Positions 14,771-22,218 of a stretch of DNA of 34,936 nucleotides are shown piece after piece. Position numbers and translations under genes: made by a program. The DNA is taken from NCBI RefSeq assembly GCF_000818195.1, contig NZ_JTHL01000001.1:2380679-2415614 (forward strand), in the 5' to 3' direction. Every line of letters starts with the position of its first letter. Positions within the stretch are counted from its first letter, which is position 1. This DNA is from Streptomyces sp. 150FB. GTDB taxonomy: Bacteria; Actinomycetota; Actinomycetes; Streptomycetales; Streptomycetaceae. The notes under the pieces were generated by a model. It did not search any database. It was not told where the DNA came from and was given only the letters and a program-made list of their open reading frames with translations.

Positions 14771-16114
14771 TTATTCGGCGGTGGCCGTGTACGGGGTCGA
14801 GGTGGCGGGTGGAATGCGTACGGCGATCATGGCGATGTCGTCCGTACTGCTCTCCCCCAGACCGGACATGATCTCGTCGCAGAACGTCTCCAGCGGCTCG
14901 CGCGACAGCGCCGCCGCGTGCTGGCGCAGCCGGGTCATGCCGTCGTCGATCACCTCCGTACGCCGCTCGATCAGTCCGTCGGTGTACAGCAGCACGGTGG
15001 ACTCCGGCGGCAGCGGCTCGACGGCGTCGGGGCGCATCGTCTCCGGCGAGACGCCGAGCAGCAGGCTGCGGCCCCCGCTCAGGAAGCGGGTGTCGCCGTC
15101 GCGGGTGATCAGGAGCGGGGCCGGGTGGCCGGCCGCCGCGTAGTGCAGGAGCCAGTGGCCGTTCGCCACGGGTTTGGTGACCAGGGCGTACAGACAGGTC
15201 AGGGTCTGCGCCGGGTAGAGGACTTCGTTCGCGGCGTCGAGCCGTGCCAGGATCTTGCCCGGCGGTTCCTTGCGGTCGCAGGCGATGCCGCGCAGCATGT
15301 TCCGCATCTGGCTCATGGAGACGGCGGCCCTGAGGTCGTGCCCCGTGACGTCGCCGATGATCAGGGTGAGGGCGCCGTCGGGGAGCAGGAACGCGTCGTA
15401 CCAGTCGCCTCCGACCTCCGCGCTCGCCCGCGCCGGGTCGTAACGCGCGGCGATGTCGAGGGGGCCGGCCTGGGGCAGCTCGGGCAGCAGGGAGCGCTGG
15501 AGGCGTTCGGCGGTCCTGGCCATCTCGGCGTGCAGGTTCGCGTTGTCCACCGCCATGGCGATGCGGTGGGCCAGGTCCTCGATCAGCGGCAGCCGGTCCT
15601 GGTCGTCCAGGCCGCCGGGGCCGGTACGTACGAGCGTCAGCACGCCCAGCACCCGGCGGCGCGCCCGCAGTGGGATCAGCACCGCGCGGTGCGCGCCCAA
15701 CTGCTGAAAGGTCGCCAGTTCGCTCCGGTGCAGGGCGTCCATGCCCTGTGCGGGCGGGGGAAAGTCCGCCAGCCGCAGCGGGCCGGCTCCCCGCAGCGCG
15801 CGGGCGAGCGGTGCCCCCGAGGAGTCCTCGGCGCGCGGCAGGAGCGATTCGAGGAAGCCGGGGGACAGCGCGTCGGGGTCGCGGTGCTCCAGCACCGCGC
15901 GGCGCAGCCGCCCGTCGTCCTGGAGCAGGTCGACCACGCACCAGTCCGCCAGGGCGGGCACCAGTACGCGGCACAGCCTGCGCAGTCCCGGCTCCAGCTC
16001 CAGGGTGCTGGAGAGCGCCTCGGAGGCGTCGGCCACCAGGGTCAGCCGCTCCAGGGCGTCCTGTACGGCCCGGTCCACCTCGAAGGGATCGTCCTCATGC
16101 GACTGCGCGGTCAC
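14771..16114 (-). CDS. GAF domain PP2C/SpoIIE serine phosphatase
   Basis: 447 residues from GTG 16114 (GGGAG 8 nt upstream); longer in-frame starts run into the PAP2 gene. The N-terminal half (about 20-170) is a GAF-type sensor: LSSTLELEPGLRRLCRVLVP, LADWCVVDLL, HRAVLIPLRARRRVLGVLTLVR. The C-terminal half is a SpoIIE/PP2C domain with the metal aspartates in EVGGDWYDAFLL, IIGDVTGHD and the final STDDIAMI. Such enzymes dephosphorylate anti-anti-sigma (STAS) proteins and so free SigB-type sigma factors. Its position beside a SigB-family gene supports that role; the partner proteins are not in the window. Confidence 0.93.
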   Translation of the reverse strand: MTAQSHEDDPFEVDRAVQDALERLTLVADASEALSSTLELEPGLRRLCRVLVPALADWCVVDLLQDDGRLRRAVLEHRDPDALSPGFLESLLPRAEDSSGAPLARALRGAGPLRLADFPPPAQGMDALHRSELATFQQLGAHRAVLIPLRARRRVLGVLTLVRTGPGGLDDQDRLPLIEDLAHRIAMAVDNANLHAEMARTAERLQRSLLPELPQAGPLDIAARYDPARASAEVGGDWYDAFLLPDGALTLIIGDVTGHDLRAAVSMSQMRNMLRGIACDRKEPPGKILARLDAANEVLYPAQTLTCLYALVTKPVANGHWLLHYAAAGHPAPLLITRDGDTRFLSGGRSLLLGVSPETMRPDAVEPLPPESTVLLYTDGLIERRTEVIDDGMTRLRQHAAALSREPLETFCDEIMSGLGESSTDDIAMIAVRIPPATSTPYTATAE

Positions 16115-16158
16115 ATCACTTCTCCCGGTACAGGAGCCGGTCGGCACCTGCTCGGAGC

Positions 16159-16854
16159 CTATCCGGCCGGGCGCCTGAGGGCCGGGACGGCGACAGCCGA
16201 GGCGGCGAGCCACCCGGCGGCGAACAGCCAGCCGCCCAGTACGTCGCTGGGCCAGTGCACGCCCAGATAGATCCGGGTGAGGCCGACGGCGGCGGCCCAG
16301 CAGAGCGCGAGGACGCAGACCGTACGGGCAAGCGGTCGGCTGCCGGGCGTCGTCGCCCCGGCGGCGCGGCAGGTCACCGCCCAGCAGAGGATCCCGGCTG
16401 CGAGGGCCGAGGTCGACGCGTGGCCGGAGGGGAACGAGAAGTTGGCGGCGCGGGTGACCTGGTCGGCGATGTCCGGCCGGGGGCGCGCGACCAGTTCCAT
16501 CAGGCCGAAGCGGACCGCCTGCCCGAACACGAGGACCAGCACCGCGATGATCACCGCCCGCAGCCGCCCCCGCGCGGTGCGGCCCACCGTCAGACCGGCG
16601 GCGAGGGCGAGGAGGTAGGGCCAGACGAACGTACCGGTCGAGGTGACGCCCCGCGCCAGGGCCACCACACCGGAGGTCCGGCGATCGCGTGTCCAGTCAT
16701 GGACCGCGCCGTCCCCGGGCAGCGGCGCGCCGCCCCGTACCGACACCACCAGCGCCAGAACGCCGAACAGCGCCCCGCAGACCGTTGCGACGACGGCCGG
16801 TACCGTACGCGCGCGGGGGGCCCGCACCGCATCGCCGTCAGCGGGTGCTGACAT
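16159..16854 (-). CDS. PAP2-family membrane phosphatase
   Basis: 231 residues, about six membrane helices. Motif 2 is intact (FSFPSGHAS) and motif 3 is present as TRIYLGVHWPSD, with Thr for the usual Ser. In motif 1 (normally K-x6-R-P) the Lys position is Met: M-E-L-V-A-R-P-R-P. Family members remove phosphate from lipids such as phosphatidic acid or undecaprenyl pyrophosphate at the outer face of the membrane. Stop lies 44 nt before the SpoIIE gene on the same strand, so both may share a transcript. Confidence 0.92.
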   Translation of the reverse strand: MSAPADGDAVRAPRARTVPAVVATVCGALFGVLALVVSVRGGAPLPGDGAVHDWTRDRRTSGVVALARGVTSTGTFVWPYLLALAAGLTVGRTARGRLRAVIIAVLVLVFGQAVRFGLMELVARPRPDIADQVTRAANFSFPSGHASTSALAAGILCWAVTCRAAGATTPGSRPLARTVCVLALCWAAAVGLTRIYLGVHWPSDVLGGWLFAAGWLAASAVAVPALRRPAG

Positions 16855-16992
16855 CTCGGGTGTCCTCTCGTCACGGCGGCCGGGGTCGCGCGTGCGCGGG
16901 ACCCCGGACGACTACAGCGATGTAGACGTTTCACCGTACCGCAGTCGGCGGCGGACACCCGGAACGCCGGGGCCCCGGGCCGCGAGAACGGT

Positions 16993-17041
16993 GGGGGTGG
17001 TGAGCATGATGGGGGTGGTGAGGATGATGGGGATGATGGGG
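16993..17041 (+). repeat. G-rich tandem repeat
   Basis: Two 18-bp copies (GGGGGTGGTGAGSATGAT, one C/G difference), then GGGGATGAT and GGGG. The four G-runs of 4-5 are separated by 13, 13 and 5 nt. It lies in the 269-bp gap between the divergent PAP2 and RraA genes, which otherwise shows no gene. Confidence 0.75.
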
Positions 17042-17123
17042 TCCCGAACCTGACGCCTGGCCCAGATGCCCGGCCCCCGGCGCCCGGCCCGACACGCCAA
17101 CAACGCCCGAACAGAGGAAGAGC

Positions 17124-17747
17124 ATGAGCGACGTCACCGACTTTACGGACATCCCCCCGACCACCCTCGCCGACCTGCTGGGGCGCGGCCAGGTCATGGA
17201 CATCGGCATACGCCCGCTGTGGGCCCCGACGCCGCGTCTCGCGGGTCCGGCGTTCACCGTGCGCTGCCCTCCCGGTGACAACCTCATGCTGCACGCGGCC
17301 ATCCACCGCGCCGAGCCCGGTTCGGTCATCGTCGTCGAGGCCGGTGATGTGGACTACGCCGTCGCCGGGGGAAACGTCTGCGCGGTCGCTCAGCGCCGGG
17401 GAATCGCCGGGTTCGTGCTCGACGGGGTGATCCGGGACCTCGCCGAGATCCGCGAGATGGGCTTCCCCGTCTTCGCCAGGGGCGTCATCCCCATCCCGGG
17501 CGTCAAGGTCGCCGTCGAGCCGCTGGGCGGCCCGGTGCTGTGCGGCGGTGTGACCGTGCACGCCGGTGACATCGTCGTGGCCGACGAAGAAGGCATCGTG
17601 GTCACGCCCGGCGCCCGCCAGGAGCAGGTACTCCTCGACGCACGCGCGAAGTTGGCGAAGGAGGCCGCCCAGACGCTCGACCAGTGGGAGGAGGCGCACC
17701 GCGCCCGTATCGGCAAGGCCCTGGCCGAGGGCGGCTTCAAGGACTGA
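17124..17747 (+). CDS. RraA family protein (HMG/CHA aldolase-like fold)
   Basis: 207 residues. Shows the family core: AGPAFTVRCPPGDNLMLHAAIHRAEPGSVIVVE, the pocket-lining GGNVCAVAQRRGIAGFVLDG and V-I-R-D with the Arg-Asp pair of the active site, then ADEEGIVVTP. Family members are either RNase E regulators or class II aldolases/decarboxylases (4-hydroxy-4-methyl-2-oxoglutarate aldolase type). The Arg-Asp pair and the C-terminal helix favour an enzyme, but this is not certain. AGAGGA lies 6-7 nt before the ATG. Its 3' end overlaps the convergent small membrane protein gene by 11 bp. Confidence 0.9.
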   Translation: MSDVTDFTDIPPTTLADLLGRGQVMDIGIRPLWAPTPRLAGPAFTVRCPPGDNLMLHAAIHRAEPGSVIVVEAGDVDYAVAGGNVCAVAQRRGIAGFVLDGVIRDLAEIREMGFPVFARGVIPIPGVKVAVEPLGGPVLCGGVTVHAGDIVVADEEGIVVTPGARQEQVLLDARAKLAKEAAQTLDQWEEAHRARIGKALAEGGFKD

Positions 17748-17967
17748 CCGGCGGCCGGTCCGCCGGCCGTCCCGCCGCCAGGGCGCGGCGCAGCGACAGC
17801 CCGAGCAGTACGACAACGGCGAGCGGCAGCAGCCACCAGGCGTTCACGCCGAAGTGGACCAGGACCGCCGTGGCCGCGAGCGCGGCGAGGGCGCCGACGG
17901 CCACCCGCCAGTCGTCGCCGACCACGAAGTCGTACCAGAACAGCGCGAAGGACCGGATCCACCTCAT
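17737..17967 (-). CDS. Small membrane protein coupled to COG4280 gene
   Basis: 76 residues starting M-R-W-I-R-S-F-A-L-F-W-Y-D-F-V-V-G-D-D-W. Two membrane helices are visible (VGALAALAATAVLVHFGV and WWLLPLAVVVLLGLSL), followed by a basic/proline tail. Start ATG 17967 overlaps the upstream TGA in an ATGA junction, so it is translated with the COG4280 protein and is probably its accessory subunit. I do not know a named family. Confidence 0.78.
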   Translation of the reverse strand: MRWIRSFALFWYDFVVGDDWRVAVGALAALAATAVLVHFGVNAWWLLPLAVVVLLGLSLRRALAAGRPADRPPVSP

Positions 17968-18737
17968 CTGCTCGTCCCTTCTTTCGACGCGTGATCCGTG
18001 GCGGCCGCGCGCGCCCTCGCGCGCCGGAGCAGGGCCGTGTAGCCGAGGGCGACGGCCGCCACCACCGGCACGAGGATGAGCAGAGCGGCGTCGGAGCCGG
18101 GCCAGGCCGCGCCCGCGCCTTCGGCGGACCAGAAGACGCCGAAGGAGGTGAGCAGGGTGCCGACGACGAACTTCATGGTGTTCTCGGGTACGCGCGCCAG
18201 CGGGGCGCGGACGGCGACACCCAGGGCCGCGACCGCCACGACGGCCGCGGCGGCGCCGAGCGCCGCGAGCGGGACATCGCGCGCGTTGTTGCCGAACGTC
18301 ACCACGATGAAGGCGACTTCGAGCCCCTCCAGGAAGACGCCCTTGAAGGCGAGGGTGAACGCGTACCAGTCGCCGACCATCCCCCGGCCGCCCGTCCCGG
18401 CCTCGCGGGCGGCTGCGACCTTCCTCTCGTAGGCGGCGGCCTCGTCGTGCCGGGCCTTGAGGCCCCCGGCGCGCAGCACGGCCTTGCGCAGCCACTGCAA
18501 GCCGAAGATCAGCAGCAGCGCCCCCACGACCAGGCGCAGCGCACCGAGCGGAATCAGACTGATCGCTGGGCCCAGCGCGCCCACCGTGACGGCGAGGACG
18601 AGCAGCGCGGCACCGGCGCCCTGAAGGGCGGACCGCCAGTGCCGTCCGGTGCCCGCGGCGAGCACGATGGTCAGGGCCTCCACCGCCTCGACGGCGCAGG
18701 CCAGAAAGACGGTCAGGACGAGAACGAGACCGCTCAC
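17964..18737 (-). CDS. COG4280-like multi-pass membrane protein, possible cation transporter
   Basis: 257 residues, about seven membrane helices. Two similar acidic membrane motifs occur, one in each half: A-V-E-A-V-E-A-L-T-I-V near the N-terminus and F-L-E-G-L-E-V-A-F-I-V in the second half. This arrangement resembles FTR1 iron permeases and UPF0016 cation exporters, so metal transport is a reasonable inference only. A charged cytosolic loop lies between the halves (KARHDEAAAYERKVAAARE). Start chosen at GTG 18737 because family N-termini begin just before this first helix; an in-frame start at 18923 would add an extra hydrophobic segment without clear support. Confidence 0.82.
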   Translation of the reverse strand: MSGLVLVLTVFLACAVEAVEALTIVLAAGTGRHWRSALQGAGAALLVLAVTVGALGPAISLIPLGALRLVVGALLLIFGLQWLRKAVLRAGGLKARHDEAAAYERKVAAAREAGTGGRGMVGDWYAFTLAFKGVFLEGLEVAFIVVTFGNNARDVPLAALGAAAAVVAVAALGVAVRAPLARVPENTMKFVVGTLLTSFGVFWSAEGAGAAWPGSDAALLILVPVVAAVALGYTALLRRARARAAATDHASKEGTSR

Positions 18738-18981
18738 ACAGGGCCGCCTGTCATGGTCGGACGCGGACGGGGGGCGCGCCCCGGGGCCGGGAGCACCACC
18801 CACCCGGTATACGCCATTCCGTGCGGAACGCGCCACGGTCCGCCGTCCGCCGCGTTTTACGACCGCCGGGAGGACGAAGAGCGGTATCGACAACCCGGCC
18901 ACCCCGACCACGACGCTGAACATGATCCGTGAAGCGGGGACGGCGCCCAGGCCGGCCGGTACGGTACGCGCCCCCGCCCGG

Positions 18982-19935
18982 TCAGTTCACCAGCACGATC
19001 TTCCCGCGGGCGTGGCGGCCTTCGCTCAGTTCGTGCGCTGCCGCCGCCTCGCTGAACGGGAACGCCGCCTCGACCGGCATCCGCAGCCTGCCCTCGCCGG
19101 CGAGCGTGACCGCGATCGCGAGGCCGTGCACGGCCTCCGGGTCGGCGTCGGTTCCCAGGACCTCGCCCGTGTCGCCGGTCGGCGCCCCGTGCGAGAGGTG
19201 TACGCCGAGGGCCGCCGCCGCGAAGTCGGGGGCGATCGTCACCACGCGCGCCGGGTCGCCCGCGATGGCGATGAGGTCCGGCAGCGCCCCTCCGGCGCAG
19301 TCGAACACCGCGTCCACCCCGCCCGGCGCCAGCGCGCGGATCCGTTCGGGGAGCCCCGTACCGTACGTCGTCGGCTCCGCGCCCAGGGAACGCAGGAAGT
19401 CGTGGTTGCGCTCGCTCGCCGTACCGATGACGGTGGCGCCCCGGGCGACCGCGAACTGGACGGCGACGCCACCCACCGCACCCGCCGCGCCCTGCACGAG
19501 CAGGGTGTGCCCGGCCCCGACCGCGAGCCGGTCGAGGACCCGGGTGGCGGTCTCGGCGGTGCCCGCGGCGCCGCCCGCCTCCTCCCAGCTCCAGGCGGCC
19601 GGTTTGGGCGCCCAGGCCCGCAGGACCGCGAAGTCGGCGTTGGCGCCGCGCACCGCCGAATCGGCCATGCCGAACACCTCGTCCCCGATGCGCACGCCCG
19701 TGACGCCGTCGCCGACCTCGTCCACCACGCCCGCCGCGTCGAATCCGGTCCGGAACGGGAACGTCACTGGCACCACGTCACGCAGCTTCCCCGAGCGGAT
19801 GTAGGTCTCCCCCGGCGAGATCCCGGAGGCCCGTACGGCGATACGGATCGCGCCCGGTCCTGCGTGCGGGGCCGCCACCTCGGCGACGTGGACAACACTG
19901 GGCGGGCCGTACTCGGTGAACTGAATGGCTCTCAT
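18982..19935 (-). CDS. Zinc-free MDR-type NADP-dependent oxidoreductase (quinone oxidoreductase-like)
   Basis: 317 residues. GroES-like N-terminal part (ASGISPGETYIRSGK, TGFDAAGVVDEVG) and Rossmann part with LVQGAAGAVGGVAVQFA and the following FDCAGG. No structural-zinc cysteine cluster, as in the quinone oxidoreductase/zeta-crystallin branch. Likely reduces quinones or enones with NADPH. Divergent from a TetR gene with a 48-bp gap, the usual arrangement of a TetR-controlled target. Confidence 0.92.
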   Translation of the reverse strand: MRAIQFTEYGPPSVVHVAEVAAPHAGPGAIRIAVRASGISPGETYIRSGKLRDVVPVTFPFRTGFDAAGVVDEVGDGVTGVRIGDEVFGMADSAVRGANADFAVLRAWAPKPAAWSWEEAGGAAGTAETATRVLDRLAVGAGHTLLVQGAAGAVGGVAVQFAVARGATVIGTASERNHDFLRSLGAEPTTYGTGLPERIRALAPGGVDAVFDCAGGALPDLIAIAGDPARVVTIAPDFAAAALGVHLSHGAPTGDTGEVLGTDADPEAVHGLAIAVTLAGEGRLRMPVEAAFPFSEAAAAHELSEGRHARGKIVLVN

Positions 19936-19941
19936 GCGCCG

Positions 19942-19976
19942 AACGTAACGGAGCCCCTCGTCCGTCTGGCTAAAGT
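19942..19976. promoter_or_regulatory. Overlapping divergent -10 elements of the oxidoreductase and TetR genes
   Basis: Minus strand TACGTT (19947-19942) ends 6 nt before ATG 19935; plus strand TAAAGT (19971-19976) ends 7 nt before ATG 19984. Neither gene has a clear Shine-Dalgarno, so both mRNAs may be leaderless. The TetR product is the obvious candidate repressor of this gap. Confidence 0.45.
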
Positions 19977-19983
19977 GAGAGAG

Positions 19984-20607
19984 ATGACGGCGCAAGTGAG
20001 AGCGAAGCTTCGGATCGACGCCCGCGAAAACCGTGAGCGCATCCTCGCGGCCGCCCGCGCGGCCTTCGCAGCCGAGGGCCTCGACGTACCGATCCGGGAG
20101 ATCGCCCGGCGCGCCGAGGTCGGTGTCGCGACCGTCTACCGGCACTTCCGGACCAAGGAAGCACTGCTGGCCGAAGCGCTCACCGAGCAGATGGCCTCGT
20201 GCTCGGTGCTCATGGAGGAGGGGCTTGCGGCGGACGACCCGTGGCGCGGGTTCTCCCTGGTGGTCGAGAGGGTCATGGAGGTGAACGGCCTCGAACGGGG
20301 CTTCGCCCGCACGTTCACCGCGCGGCTTCCCCCGGCGGCCGACCTCGCCGAGGGTCGCGAGCGCCCGCTGCGCCTGCTGTTCGAACTGGTACGGCGCGCC
20401 AAGGAAGCGGGCCCCCTGCGGAGCGATTTCGTGGTGGAGGACATCGTCCTGGCGCTGATGGCGAACGAAGGAATCCGCGCCGAGTCGCCCCAGATGAGGG
20501 CGGCGGCGTCGCGCCGCTTCGCGGCCCTGATGCTCCAGTCGTTCCAGGCGGACCCGGTGCTCGCGCCGCTTCCGCCGCCCGTCCGGCTGCCGCTCCCCCG
20601 GGGGTGA
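19984..20607 (+). CDS. TetR/AcrR family transcriptional regulator
   Basis: 207 residues. N-terminal TetR helix-turn-helix: R-E-N-R-E-R-I-L-A-A-A-R, IREIARRAEVGVATVYRHFRTKEALL (about residues 18-62). The C-terminal ligand domain is typical in size but not informative about ligand. It should control the divergent quinone oxidoreductase-like gene and itself. A short Pro-rich tail ends the protein (PLPPPVRLPLPRG). Confidence 0.94.
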   Translation: MTAQVRAKLRIDARENRERILAAARAAFAAEGLDVPIREIARRAEVGVATVYRHFRTKEALLAEALTEQMASCSVLMEEGLAADDPWRGFSLVVERVMEVNGLERGFARTFTARLPPAADLAEGRERPLRLLFELVRRAKEAGPLRSDFVVEDIVLALMANEGIRAESPQMRAAASRRFAALMLQSFQADPVLAPLPPPVRLPLPRG

Positions 20608-20611
20608 TCGG

Positions 20612-20628
20612 GGCCCGGTGACCGGGCC
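20612..20628 (+). terminator. Short hairpin after the TetR gene
   Basis: GGCCCGGT-G-ACCGGGCC, a perfect 8-bp inverted repeat, 4 nt after the stop. The 17-bp unit GGGCCCGAGGCTGATCG is then present twice in tandem (20624-20657), overlapping the hairpin. Confidence 0.5.
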
Positions 20629-20657
20629 CGAGGCTGATCGGGGCCCGAGGCTGATCG
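20624..20657. repeat. 17-bp perfect tandem repeat (two copies)
   Basis: GGGCCCGAGGCTGATCG at 20624-20640 and again at 20641-20657, in the gap between the convergent TetR and oxidoreductase genes. Probably a replication-slippage product. Confidence 0.8.
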
Positions 20658-20679
20658 AGGCCCGGCGACCGCGGCCCGC

Positions 20680-21603
20680 TCAGCCGATGTCGAGAACGAC
20701 CTTGCCGGTGATGTCCCCGGTGGCGAAGGCCCGTTGTGCCTCGGCGGCCCTGTCCAGCGGGAAGACAGCGCCGACGCGTACGGAGAGCAGACCGGCGTCC
20801 ACCAGCGCAGTGACCGCCGCGAGATCCTCCCGATCCATGCGGGCGAATACGTCGATGGAGCCCGAAGCGCCGGGTTCGGCGACGGACGCGAGCCGGGCGC
20901 CCGGTCGCCCCGCCCCCGCCGACGCGGCGAGCGTGCCTGCGCCGACCGTGTCGAACATGGCGTCCACACCGGCCGGGACCAGGCGGAGCACCTGCTCGGT
21001 CAGGCCCGCGCCGTGAGCGACGGGTTCGGCGCCGAGCGTACGCAGGTACGCGTGGTTCCCCGGTGAGCCGGCGGCGATGGCGCGGGCACCCCGGGCGCCG
21101 GCGATCTGCACAGCGATGGACCCCACACCGCCGGAGGCCCCGTGCACGAGGAGGGTCTCGCCCCGCCGTACGGCGAGTGCGCGCACCACGCCCTGGTACG
21201 CGGTGAGCCCGGCCAGCGGCAGCCCGGCCGCTTCGGCGAAGGACATGGTGCGCGGCTTGTGCGCGACGGTGCGTACGTCGGCCGACACCAGTTCGGCGAA
21301 CCCGCCGTGCGCACGCTGCACCTCGCCCCGGAGGTACGCGATCACCTCGTCGCCCGGCGCGAACTCCGGCGCCCCGGGCCCGGCGCGCTCCACCACCCCG
21401 GCGATGTCCCAGCCGGGCACCACGGGGAAGTACGTCTCGACCGCGCCGTCCAGCGCCCCGGCCTGGAGGGCGGTGTCCGCGCGGTTCAGCCCGGCCGCCC
21501 TGACCCGGATCAGGACCGAGTCCACATGGGTCTTCGGCTCGGGCAGCTCGGTCGGCTCCAGGACGTCGGGTCCGCCGTAGCGGCGGTACACCACGGCTCG
21601 CAT
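20680..21603 (-). CDS. MDR-type NADP-dependent oxidoreductase
   Basis: 307 residues. Starts MRAVVYRRYGGPDVLE and has GLNRADTALQAG, PGWDIAGVVE, the Rossmann motif LLVHGASGGVGSIAVQIA and a C-terminal HARGK-like DITGKVVLDIG. It is a second quinone/enone-reductase-like enzyme, clearly distinct in sequence from the one ending at 18982. It starts 3 nt after the stop of the NTF2-like gene, so both are on one transcript and may act on the same substrate. Confidence 0.93.
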   Translation of the reverse strand: MRAVVYRRYGGPDVLEPTELPEPKTHVDSVLIRVRAAGLNRADTALQAGALDGAVETYFPVVPGWDIAGVVERAGPGAPEFAPGDEVIAYLRGEVQRAHGGFAELVSADVRTVAHKPRTMSFAEAAGLPLAGLTAYQGVVRALAVRRGETLLVHGASGGVGSIAVQIAGARGARAIAAGSPGNHAYLRTLGAEPVAHGAGLTEQVLRLVPAGVDAMFDTVGAGTLAASAGAGRPGARLASVAEPGASGSIDVFARMDREDLAAVTALVDAGLLSVRVGAVFPLDRAAEAQRAFATGDITGKVVLDIG

Positions 21604-21606
21604 CGC

Positions 21607-22104
21607 TCAGGCCCCCGGAATCGCCATCGGCATGTCCATCAGGACGCGGTGCCGGACGATCTTCCACTCCCCGTCCACGCGGCGCAGGTCGGTGTCGTAG
21701 TAGCCGGACTCGATGGGGCGGACGGTGCCCTGTGCCCCGGCGGTGCCCTCGGGCCAGCCACCGGCCGGGCGGGCGGTGGCGCGTACCTCGAAGACCACGA
21801 ACTGGGCGTTCAGATGCGCCTGGTCGCCGTCGACCTCGATGAGGTGGTCCGACGTGGTGTGGTGGCTGGTGCCGCCCTCGGGGTGCGGCGCCATGAAGTG
21901 GTCGACCGCGTACTCCACGCCCGCGCCGCCGATGAGCGGCTCGCCGACGGGCTCGTAGGTACCGGGGCCGGTTCTGGCGGAGATCTGAACGGTCGCGTCG
22001 TCGGTGAACAGCGCGCCCTGCGCCTTCCCGTCGCGCCCGTCGGTGGCGCGGACGTAACGCGCCAGGACCTCTTGGATCTTGCGCTCGTCGCTCATGGTGC
22101 TCAC
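21607..22104 (-). CDS. Nuclear transport factor 2 (SnoaL-like) family protein
   Basis: 165 residues from GTG 22104, chosen because AAGGGA lies 5 nt upstream; ATG 22095 is the alternative. The cone-shaped NTF2 fold is recognised from IQEVLARYVRATDGRDGKAQGALFTDDATVQ, the HHTTSDHLIEVDGDQAHLNAQFVVFEV strands and the closing GEWKIVRHRVLMD. Members are cyclases, isomerases or ligand binders, so no reaction is assigned. Divergent from the LysR gene, which probably controls this pair. Confidence 0.9.
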   Translation of the reverse strand: MSTMSDERKIQEVLARYVRATDGRDGKAQGALFTDDATVQISARTGPGTYEPVGEPLIGGAGVEYAVDHFMAPHPEGGTSHHTTSDHLIEVDGDQAHLNAQFVVFEVRATARPAGGWPEGTAGAQGTVRPIESGYYDTDLRRVDGEWKIVRHRVLMDMPMAIPGA

Positions 22105-22218
22105 GCGTTCCCTTCGGTGCTTCGGTTTCTTCGGCTTCTCGGCTTCCTTGATCCGAGTTGACCACCTGGGGCGGGCGGGAGCCATGAGTGTTCCGGCAAC
22201 GGTGGATACCCTGGAGGT

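Noticed and set aside
16912..17103. 63-codon minus-strand ORF across the G-rich repeat
   Set aside because: The hydrophobic pattern comes from the repeat itself; no ribosome site.
20315..22165. 616-residue minus-strand frame across TetR, oxidoreductase and NTF2 genes
   Set aside because: Arg/Gly/Pro-rich and overlaps several well-supported genes in other frames.
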